A stretch of DNA of 5,095 nucleotides, taken from Chloroflexota bacterium (GTDB lineage: Bacteria > Chloroflexota > Dehalococcoidia > Lucifugimonadales > Australimonadaceae). The notes beneath the pieces are model-generated. The model had not been told where the DNA came from. It ran no database searches and saw nothing but the letters and a program-made list of their open reading frames with translations. Of this stretch, positions 1 to 5,095 are shown piece by piece. Made by a program: the position numbers and the translations under genes. The stretch lies in assembly GCA_027625205.1 (NCBI GenBank), contig JAQBVZ010000081.1:1-5095 (forward strand), in the 5' to 3' direction. Positions within the stretch are counted from its first letter, which is position 1; each line of letters starts with the position of its first letter.

Positions 1-1740
1 GTTGAGTGTTACTTTGCGCTGAAGCTCATGGGCGTCTCGCCGGATGAACCCGCCATGCAGCGCGCCCGTGAGTTCATTCTCAGCAAGGGTGGCGTACCCA
101 AGGTCCGAGTATTTACCAAGATATGGCTGGCGCTCTTTGACCAATGGGACTGGCGCGGCACGCCCATCATGCCGCCGGAGATTGTCCTATTCCCTATGTG
201 GGCGCCCTTCAACCTCTACCGGTTCTCCTCCTGGGCGCGGGCAACCATCATGCCTCTGTGCATTGTCCTCACACAGCACCCAACCAAGTCCATCCCTTAT
301 GCGCTAGCTATTGATGAACTCTACCCGGAGCCCAGAAGCCAAACTGACTACAGCCTGCCCCTCCGGAACCGTAGCATGCTGAGCCTGGAAGGGCTGTTCT
401 GGGTGGGTGACCACACCCTCCGTTGGTATGAGCGCCTACCATGGAAGCCCTTCAGAGGAAGGGCGTTGCGGAAGGCAGAAGAGTGGATTGTCGCTCACCA
501 GGAGGCTGACGGCTCATGGGGAGGCATCCAACCGCCGTGGGTCTATTCCCTCATAGCGCTGAACTGGCTGGGCTACGCCAACGACCACCCCGTGATAGCC
601 AAGGGCCTCCACGGCTTCCGCGATAAGTGGAGCCTGATGAGTGACGACAAAGAGTCCATGCGGGTGCAGGCGTGCCTGTCGCCAGTTTGGGACACGTGCC
701 TGGCCATGCTTGGCCTCTTGGACTCCGGCCTCCCGCCAGACCATCCAGCGCTCCAGAAAGCGGCACGCTGGCTCATAGGGGAAGAGATACGGGTCAAGGG
801 TGACTGGGCGGTGAAAGCTCCAGGTCTGCAACCCAGTGGCTGGGCGTTCGAGTTTGAAAACGACATGTACCCGGATATCGACGACTCATCCATCATTGTG
901 ATGGTCCTGGACCGTGTGCGTTTCAATGACTCGGTAGAGGACAATGAGCGTCAGCAAGTCATAGACCGCGCAGTCGCCTGGCTCCTGGGCATGCAGTCCT
1001 CCAACGGTGGTTGGGCGGCCTTCGACAAAGACAATACCGACAAGCTCGTGGCCAAGATTCCCTTCTCGGACTTTGGTGAAGTGCTGGACCCGCCAAGCGT
1101 GGACGTGACCGCGCACCTACTGGAGATGTTTGGGCGGCTGGACTGGACGGCGGAGCACCCGGCTGTGCGGCGCGCCCTGGACTACGTCAAAGCGGAGCAG
1201 GAAAAAGACGGCTGCTGGTTTGGCCGTTGGGGTGTCAACTACGTCTACGGCACCGGCGCGGTGCTCCCTGCCCTTCAAGCCGTTGGTGAGGACATGTCGC
1301 AGCCCTACGTACGCCGTGCGGTGGAATGGCTGGCAGCACATCAGAACAAAGACGGTGGTTGGGGAGAGTCCTGCGCCTCATATGTCATCCCGTCATTACG
1401 GGGGCAGGGTGATAGCACAGCGTCGCAGACGTCATGGGCGCTGATAGCGCTGCTGGCCGCCGGAGAAGCTGACCACCCGGCTACGCAACGTGGCATTGCC
1501 TATCTGACGTCTGCTCAGCGTGAGGACGGCACATGGGATGAACCTCAGTTCACAGGCTGTGGCTTTCCGGGCTATGGAGTTGGTGATCAGCCTGACCAGT
1601 ACAGGAATGCCGGTGACCCCACCTGGCAGGGGGAGGAGTTGGGCGCGGCCTTCATGATTAACTACCATCTGTACCGGAACTACTTTCCACTCTGGGCCAT
1701 GGGTCGCTATCAAAAAACCGTCCTTGCCTCCCAGTGTTGA
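1..1740 (+). CDS. shc: Squalene-hopene cyclase, 5'-truncated by the window edge
   Basis: Cyclises squalene to hopene/hopanol, the committed step of hopanoid synthesis; family members are monotopic membrane-bound proteins. The frame is open from base 1, so the ATG at 28 is internal; 579 residues are visible. The first residues (VECYFALK) match the segment that in Alicyclobacillus SHC lies near residue 92, as I recall that sequence, so about 90 N-terminal residues are missing. Seen here, numbered from base 1: the catalytic DxDD motif as DIDD (residues 292-295, bases 874-885); the DVTAH segment whose His (residue 372) assists the catalytic Asp; aromatic pocket residues in PPW (W180), GDWAVK (W269), FGRWGVNY (W410), GFPG (F522) and NYHLY (Y555, Y558). 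Five QW repeats (Q...GxW) lie at 499-519, 994-1014, 1198-1218, 1342-1362 and 1516-1536. The loop after GFPGYG is long, as in proteobacterial-type SHCs. The C-terminus ends naturally (FPLWAMGRY then a short tail). Next gene is yjbQ, then the squalene-making genes. Identification is very secure. Confidence 0.98.
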   Translation, partial: VECYFALKLMGVSPDEPAMQRAREFILSKGGVPKVRVFTKIWLALFDQWDWRGTPIMPPEIVLFPMWAPFNLYRFSSWARATIMPLCIVLTQHPTKSIPYALAIDELYPEPRSQTDYSLPLRNRSMLSLEGLFWVGDHTLRWYERLPWKPFRGRALRKAEEWIVAHQEADGSWGGIQPPWVYSLIALNWLGYANDHPVIAKGLHGFRDKWSLMSDDKESMRVQACLSPVWDTCLAMLGLLDSGLPPDHPALQKAARWLIGEEIRVKGDWAVKAPGLQPSGWAFEFENDMYPDIDDSSIIVMVLDRVRFNDSVEDNERQQVIDRAVAWLLGMQSSNGGWAAFDKDNTDKLVAKIPFSDFGEVLDPPSVDVTAHLLEMFGRLDWTAEHPAVRRALDYVKAEQEKDGCWFGRWGVNYVYGTGAVLPALQAVGEDMSQPYVRRAVEWLAAHQNKDGGWGESCASYVIPSLRGQGDSTASQTSWALIALLAAGEADHPATQRGIAYLTSAQREDGTWDEPQFTGCGFPGYGVGDQPDQYRNAGDPTWQGEELGAAFMINYHLYRNYFPLWAMGRYQKTVLASQC

Positions 1741-1808
1741 ACCTCCCCTTCACATGGCACTCAAAGGGCTTGCTACTTGTCACAACTAGTGCAAAACTGG
1801 CGTCAGAG

Positions 1809-1843
1809 TCCGTTCTGGCAACCTCTGTGAGGACGGAATTTTG
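1809..1843 (+). terminator. Possible Rho-independent terminator after shc
   Basis: TCCGTTCT (1809-1816) pairs with AGGACGGA (1830-1837): eight base pairs including one G-U, with a 13-nt loop, followed by ATTTTGTGTT. It lies about 70 bases after the shc stop and would end the shc transcript. The loop is large and the T tract is broken, so this is a moderate candidate. CAGAG (1804-1808) can also pair with CTCTG (1823-1827), which would compete with this hairpin. Confidence 0.4.
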
Positions 1844-1869
1844 TGTTGCTTTGGATGCCTAGTTATGCT
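1841..1869 (+). promoter_or_regulatory. Candidate sigma70-type promoter for yjbQ-hpnCDE
   Basis: TTGTGT (1841-1846) as -35 and TATGCT (1864-1869) as -10, separated by 17 nt, lie upstream of the first gene of the yjbQ-hpnC-hpnD-hpnE run. The -10 keeps four of six consensus bases and the -35 keeps the TTG core. Transcription would start near 1876, leaving a leader of about 60 nt before the preferred yjbQ start. This is a weak consensus match, supported mainly by location in the only sizeable gap of the window. Confidence 0.35.
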
Positions 1870-1879
1870 AGGCTGCCAA
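1851..1879. repeat. Interrupted inverted repeat overlapping the candidate -10
   Basis: Arms TTGG-at-GCCTAG and CTAGGC-tg-CCAA flank a 5-nt centre (TTATG). Ten of twelve arm positions pair, with the inner six perfect. No T tract follows on either strand, so it does not look like a terminator. It covers the candidate -10 at 1864-1869, which suggests an operator for a dimeric regulator; alternatively it is a leader hairpin. No regulator gene is visible in the window. Confidence 0.4.
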
Positions 1880-1922
1880 CGGACATAATCCTGTCAGATG
1901 CCTCTATTCGAACTATTGCTCC

Positions 1923-1927
1923 GGAGG
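1923..1927 (+). promoter_or_regulatory. Ribosome binding site GGAGG that decides the yjbQ start
   Basis: A strong GGAGG lies 9 nt before a GTG (1937) and 12 nt before an ATG (1940). The upstream ATG at 1898 has no comparable site, and the ATG at 1928 directly abuts GGAGG and is too close to use it. The start is therefore placed at 1937/1940. Confidence 0.6.
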
Positions 1928-1939
1928 ATGCGGGACGTG

Positions 1940-2383
1940 ATGAATTCACTTCTCTCCAGGCTTGTTATCGAGGCAACTCGGGCGCCTGAGTTTATAGATA
2001 TCACCGATAGAGTTGTTGACTACGTACGTGAGTCCAGTGTGCGTAACGGTCTGGTCTGCGTCTTCTCCAAGCACACCACCGCCGCCATCAAGATCAATGA
2101 GAATGAGCCTCTCCTTATCCAAGACATGGAAGAGTTGCTCACCAGCGTCGCTCCCCAGGACGGCACCTACCGTCACAATGACTTCACCGTCCGCACCATC
2201 AATATGACGGATGAGGAATGCCCCAATGGCCACGCCCACTGCCAGCAACTCTTTCTCCCCACCAGTGAGACCATTCCGCTGATTGACGGGGAGTTGCAGT
2301 TTGGCCGGTGGCAACGGATTTTCATGATTGAGTTGGACCGCCCTCGCCCCCGTGAGGTCCTCATCTCAATCATGGGTGAGTAA
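1940..2383 (+). CDS. yjbQ: YjbQ/UPF0047 family protein (annotated elsewhere as secondary thiamine-phosphate synthase)
   Basis: A small soluble protein of 147 residues, close to the usual 135-145 of the family. Seen, numbered from the ATG at 1940: DITDRV near residue 20; SKHTTAAIKINENEP (43-57), the family signature with H45; YRHND (77-81, H79); the NGHAH segment (96-100); DGELQFGRWQRIFMIELD (116-133) and the closing RPRPR. The clustered conserved histidines form the family's presumed active or metal site. E. coli YjbQ shows weak thiamine-phosphate synthase activity, but the true cellular role is not settled, and no thiamine gene is present here. It lies 10 nt before hpnC, so it is probably co-transcribed with the squalene genes. 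The frame also has upstream ATGs at 1898 (161 residues) and 1928; the extra N-terminus is not typical of the family. Family is sure, function is not. Confidence 0.9.
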   Translation: MNSLLSRLVIEATRAPEFIDITDRVVDYVRESSVRNGLVCVFSKHTTAAIKINENEPLLIQDMEELLTSVAPQDGTYRHNDFTVRTINMTDEECPNGHAHCQQLFLPTSETIPLIDGELQFGRWQRIFMIELDRPRPREVLISIMGE

Positions 2384-2385
2384 GG
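2382..2385 (+). promoter_or_regulatory. Weak ribosome binding site AAGG for hpnC
   Basis: AAGG overlaps the yjbQ stop codon (TAA, 2381-2383) and lies 8 nt before the ATG at 2394. The overlap suggests that hpnC translation is coupled to termination of yjbQ. Confidence 0.45.
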
Positions 2386-2393
2386 CCAACGCC

Positions 2394-3284
2394 ATGGCTC
2401 GTCAGGGCCAGACTGATGTTGCCTCCTCTCCTACCCTCTCGCAGGCATACGCCCACTGCTCAGGAATTGCACGCTCCCATTACGAGAACTTCACCGTAGG
2501 CTCATGGTTCCTGCCCAGGGAATTCCAGCCGTTCCTGTATGTCGTCTACGCGTTTTGCCGCCACACTGATGACCTGGGCGACGAAGTGGACGGCGATAGG
2601 CTGACGCACTTGGACGCCTGGGAACAGGAGTTGGACAAGTGCTATACGGGTACGCCGGAGCATCCCATCATGGTGGCGCTCCAGGACACCATCCGCCGCT
2701 TTAACATTCCGGACGCGCCCTTCCGTAAATTGATTGAGGCCAACCGCATAGACCAGCGGCAGCGCCGTTTTGCCACGTACAATGATCTCCTCTTCTACTG
2801 CCAACACTCTGCGGAACCGGTGGGCCGCATGGTCCTCTACGTGCTCGGTTACCGTGATGAAGAGCGCCAACGCCTCTCTGACACCACCTGCACCGCGCTG
2901 CAACTCGCCAATTTCTGGCAGGACGTGCAGCGGGACTGGGTCATGGGCCGTGTCTACATACCCCAGGAAGACATGGTCCGCTTCGGGTATACGGAACAGG
3001 ACTTGGCGCAAGGCGTGGTAGATGACCGCTTCCGTGATTTGATGCGCTTTGAAGTAGACCGCGCAGAGGCGCTTTTTCACCAGGGTGAAGGATTGGTGGA
3101 CACGCTAACGGGTGCCTTCAAGCTGGACATTGCCTTGTTCTCCAAGGGTGGACTGTCCGTACTGGACGCCATACGCAGGCGTAACTACGATGTCCTCAGC
3201 AGCCGTCCACGGGTCAGCAAGGTGCGCAAGCTCTGGCTGATGCTCTCCACCGCTGCCCGCCTCCTTGTACTGCGGCGGGCTTAG
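2394..3284 (+). CDS. hpnC: Hydroxysqualene synthase HpnC (squalene/phytoene synthase family)
   Basis: Converts presqualene diphosphate to hydroxysqualene, the second step of the HpnCDE squalene route; a cytosolic all-helical trans-isoprenyl diphosphate synthase fold. 296 residues, normal for the family. Seen: first Asp-rich motif YAFCRHTDDLGDE (52-64, D59/D60/D63) and second motif NFWQDVQRDW (173-182, D177 and D181), which bind the Mg-diphosphate. NFWQDV is the HpnC form, where HpnD has NIxRDV. The segment CQHSAEPVGRMVL (136-148) resembles the HpnC signature CRRSANPVGR. Start: the ATG at 2394 avoids overlap with yjbQ and has an AAGG 8 nt upstream. A longer reading from 2328 would overlap yjbQ by 56 bases and add a tail with no family similarity; GTG 2376 is also possible. 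It sits directly before hpnD, as usual. CrtB/CrtM-like carotenoid synthase is the alternative, disfavoured by motifs and neighbours. Confidence 0.94.
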   Translation: MARQGQTDVASSPTLSQAYAHCSGIARSHYENFTVGSWFLPREFQPFLYVVYAFCRHTDDLGDEVDGDRLTHLDAWEQELDKCYTGTPEHPIMVALQDTIRRFNIPDAPFRKLIEANRIDQRQRRFATYNDLLFYCQHSAEPVGRMVLYVLGYRDEERQRLSDTTCTALQLANFWQDVQRDWVMGRVYIPQEDMVRFGYTEQDLAQGVVDDRFRDLMRFEVDRAEALFHQGEGLVDTLTGAFKLDIALFSKGGLSVLDAIRRRNYDVLSSRPRVSKVRKLWLMLSTAARLLVLRRA

Positions 3285-3287
3285 GAG
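3283..3287 (+). promoter_or_regulatory. Ribosome binding site AGGAG for hpnD, overlapping the hpnC stop
   Basis: AGGAG starts inside the hpnC stop codon (TAG, 3282-3284) and lies 6 nt before a GTG at 3294. It is a textbook site that fixes GTG as the hpnD start and implies translational coupling of hpnC to hpnD. Confidence 0.75.
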
Positions 3288-3293
3288 ATAGCA

Positions 3294-4166
3294 GTGACAG
3301 TCGCGCTCCAGGAATCGTACCAATACTGCCAGCAACTCACGCGGAAGGCCGCGCGCAATTTCTACTTTGCGTTCGTAACGCTGCCTGCCGCCAAGCGCAA
3401 GGCCATCTTTGCAACCTATGCATTCTGCCGCGTGTCTGACGATATCATTGATGAACTTGCCCCCATAGAGCAGCAGATGGAGCGGCTCAGTGAGATGCGG
3501 CGGAATATTGAGCGCGCCTACGCCGGTGAGCCGGAAGGTCTCATCTTCACAGCCTTGGCGGACGTAGTCTCCACGTACAACATTCCGCAACAGCATTTTC
3601 AGGACATCATCTCCGGCATGGAGATGGACCTTACCGTGCACCGCTACGCCACCTTTGATGACCTGTACACATACTGCTACAGGGTCGCCTCTGCCGTGGG
3701 TCTCATTTGCGTGGAGATCTTTGGTTACAAGGATGACCGCGCCCGCCAGGCGGCCATTGACCTGGGCATTGCCATGCAGATGACCAACATCATGCGTGAC
3801 GTGAAAGAGGACGCTGAGCTGGGCCGGATATACCTGCCTCAGGATGAGTTGGCCCAGTTTGGCTACACGGAAGATGCGCTCCTGCGTGGTATCATCAACG
3901 AGCAATTTCAAGCCCTCATGCGGTTCCAGGCTGAACGGGCCCGTGGCTATTTCCGCAGCGGAGGCAGCCTGACACCCCTCCTTTCGCCAAGGTCTCGCGC
4001 CTGTGCTGTCGTCCTCCATGGTCTGTACAGCCGCCTTCTCGACCGCATGGAGGCCAACAAGTTCGATGTCTTCCAGGGCCGTACCAGTCTGCCAACCCAG
4101 GAGAAGCTGCTATTAACCGCCAGGCTCTGGGCCACCAGCATGCTCCAACGCCTCAGACCAGTCTAG
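3294..4166 (+). CDS. hpnD: Presqualene diphosphate synthase HpnD
   Basis: Condenses two farnesyl diphosphates into presqualene diphosphate, the first step of the HpnCDE route and the substrate of HpnC. 290 residues, full length. Starts with GTG, supported by AGGAG 6 nt upstream. Seen: ARNFYFAFVTLP (20-31), the family N-terminal motif; first Asp-rich motif YAFCRVSDDIIDE (42-54); GMEMDLTVHRYATFDDL (108-124); YCYRVASAVGLICVEIFGY (127-145); second Asp motif NIMRDVKEDAELGRIYLP (165-182, D169 and D173). These match HpnD and the related phytoene synthase CrtB; the pairing with hpnC and hpnE points to HpnD. It is a diverged paralogue of its neighbour hpnC, sharing the FGYTExxL and LMRF segments after the second motif. 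Its end runs into the hpnE reading frame, which is open through the last part of this gene in the -1 frame. Confidence 0.95.
   Translation: MTVALQESYQYCQQLTRKAARNFYFAFVTLPAAKRKAIFATYAFCRVSDDIIDELAPIEQQMERLSEMRRNIERAYAGEPEGLIFTALADVVSTYNIPQQHFQDIISGMEMDLTVHRYATFDDLYTYCYRVASAVGLICVEIFGYKDDRARQAAIDLGIAMQMTNIMRDVKEDAELGRIYLPQDELAQFGYTEDALLRGIINEQFQALMRFQAERARGYFRSGGSLTPLLSPRSRACAVVLHGLYSRLLDRMEANKFDVFQGRTSLPTQEKLLLTARLWATSMLQRLRPV
4099..4103 (+). promoter_or_regulatory. Possible ribosome binding site AGGAG for hpnE, inside hpnD
   Basis: AGGAG within the hpnD coding sequence lies 8 nt before an in-frame ATT (4112) of the hpnE frame. Initiation there would add 20 residues before the FAD-binding strand and overlap hpnD by 55 bases. 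It could equally be ordinary coding sequence for Gln-Glu in hpnD. Confidence 0.2.
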
Positions 4167-4171
4167 GCAGC

Positions 4172-5095
4172 GTCGTTGTTCTAGGCGGAGGACTGGCAGG
4201 CATGGCCGCCGCATGGCGCTTGATTACCTCTGGCTACAGCGTCACGCTTGTGGAGCGCCGCCCCTATCTGGGAGGGCGCGCATACTCATTTGAAGACAAA
4301 GAGACCGGCCTCCAAATAGATAACGGACAGCACGTATTCCTGGGCTGTTGCACTGCCTACACAGGCTTTCTCCAAGAGATAGGCACTCTGGAGCTCACAA
4401 CGCGTCAGCCTTCACTGCATGTGGAAGTGCGGGACGCTGCTGGCAATACTGGCTTCCTCAGCGCCGCGCCATTGCCGTCGCCGCTGCACCTGCTCCCCGG
4501 CTTCCTCCTCTACCCTCACATCTCATTCATGGACAAGCTCAAGGCCCTGCCCGTGCTCCTCCGCATGTCCCGCATCAAAAACAGAGACACGCCAGAGCTC
4601 CAAAACGAGGACTTTGAAAGCTGGCTGCGGCGTCACCATCAGTCAGAGAGGGCCATCAGGAATTTCTGGGAACTCATCATTCTGCCCACCTGCAACGACC
4701 CGGCCAGCGCCGTCAGCGCGTCTACCGCGTTCATGATTTTTCAGGTGGGGCTCCTTGAAGGCCGCCACAACGCCGACGTTGGCTACGCCCGCGCGGGTCT
4801 GTCTGACGTCATGGGTACGGCCGCTGAGCACAAGCTCCAGGAACGCGGGGCCACATTGCTTCTGGGACGCACCGTGAAGCAACTGTTGGTTGGCGACGAC
4901 GGAGCGCTGTCTGGCGTGGAGATGGCTGACGGCGAGCAATTGGAGGCCGACTGGTATGTGAGCGCATTGCCCGCCCATGCACTGCCTGAGCTGCTGCCGC
5001 AAACAGCCAACGAATCTGCAATAGCTGCCTCAGCCGCTGCCCACACGTATGCGCCCATAGTCAATTTGCACGTATGGTATGACCGCCCGGTGGCC
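4172..5095 (+). CDS. hpnE: Hydroxysqualene dehydroxylase HpnE (squalene-associated FAD-dependent desaturase family), 3'-truncated
   Basis: Reduces hydroxysqualene to squalene using FAD, the last step of the HpnCDE route; amine-oxidase/phytoene-desaturase-like fold. About 308 residues are visible, against roughly 420-470 in the family; the frame is open at the right edge. Seen: dinucleotide-binding strand VVVLGGGLAG (4172-4201); the acidic end of the second strand, VERR (E at 4253-4255), for FAD ribose; GGR (4271-4279); the family motif DNGQHVFLGC (4319-4348); FWELIILPTCNDP (4664-4702), typical of HpnE; GYARAGLSDV and YAPIVNLHVWYDRPV near the end. The coordinate given is where similarity begins, not a proven start: there is no ATG, GTG or TTG in frame between about 3992 and 4202, and ATG 4202 would remove the FAD motif. 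Candidates are rare starts such as ATT 4112 (AGGAG at 4099-4103, 8 nt away) or CTG 4127, both inside hpnD, or an indel or frameshift linking it to hpnD. Identity is firm; the start is unresolved. Confidence 0.93.

Noticed and set aside
499..1536. Repeated Q...GxW codon stretches as a DNA repeat
   Set aside because: These are the protein-level QW repeats of the cyclase; the DNA copies are diverged and need no separate explanation.
1898..1939. Upstream ATG start for yjbQ, adding 14 residues
   Set aside because: No good ribosome site precedes 1898, the added residues are not typical of the family, and GGAGG at 1923-1927 supports a start at 1937/1940. It remains possible.
2502..3080. 192-codon minus-strand open frame opposite hpnC
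   Set aside because: Antisense shadow of a well-supported gene, with no recognisable motif.
3105..4019. 304-codon open frame on the minus strand antisense to hpnC/hpnD
   Set aside because: It lies over strongly conserved HpnD coding sequence, its translation shows no recognisable domain, and long antisense frames are common opposite GC-rich genes.
4107..4119. Possible -1 frameshift site near CTGCTATTAACC in hpnD
   Set aside because: In the hpnD frame it does not form an X XXY YYZ heptamer, and I see no strong downstream hairpin, so a programmed shift here has no direct support.
4348..4736. Two overlapping plus-strand frames inside hpnE
   Set aside because: Their translations are low-complexity (Ala, Arg, Ser, Pro rich), and the HpnE frame through the same bases carries clear family motifs.

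Overview
The window is a compact, single-strand (+) hopanoid/squalene biosynthesis cluster of five protein genes, in the order shc (5'-truncated) – yjbQ-like – hpnC – hpnD – hpnE (3'-truncated). Together hpnC, hpnD and hpnE encode the known bacterial three-step squalene route: farnesyl diphosphate to presqualene diphosphate (HpnD), to hydroxysqualene (HpnC), to squalene (HpnE). Squalene-hopene cyclase (shc) then folds squalene into hopene. The window therefore holds the whole segment from FPP to the pentacyclic hopanoid skeleton. Apart from shc and hpnE running off the two ends, no gene looks decayed.

Layout: 1-1740 is shc, missing roughly its first 90 residues. 1741-1939 is the only real intergenic region. 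It holds a terminator-like hairpin, a promoter-like element and an interrupted inverted repeat that sits over the candidate -10. 1940-2383 is a UPF0047/YjbQ-family gene. It is followed by hpnC after 10 nt, hpnD after a further 9 nt, and hpnE with no gap, so yjbQ-hpnC-hpnD-hpnE looks like one transcription unit with shc upstream, probably as a separate or read-through unit.

Organism: a moderately GC-rich bacterium. The SHC has the longer C-terminal loop before its last motif, as in proteobacterial and similar enzymes, not the short Alicyclobacillus form. The sequence alone does not let me name a phylum. The gene style (tight spacing, GTG start, AGGAG ribosome sites) is generic bacterial.

The pathway itself is known. 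Three things deserve a second look: hpnE lacks any normal start codon upstream of its FAD-binding motif, a YjbQ-family gene is embedded at the head of the hpnCDE unit, and the shc-yjbQ gap contains structured DNA that could be regulatory. I found no CRISPR, tRNA, rRNA, mobile element or convincing undescribed system.
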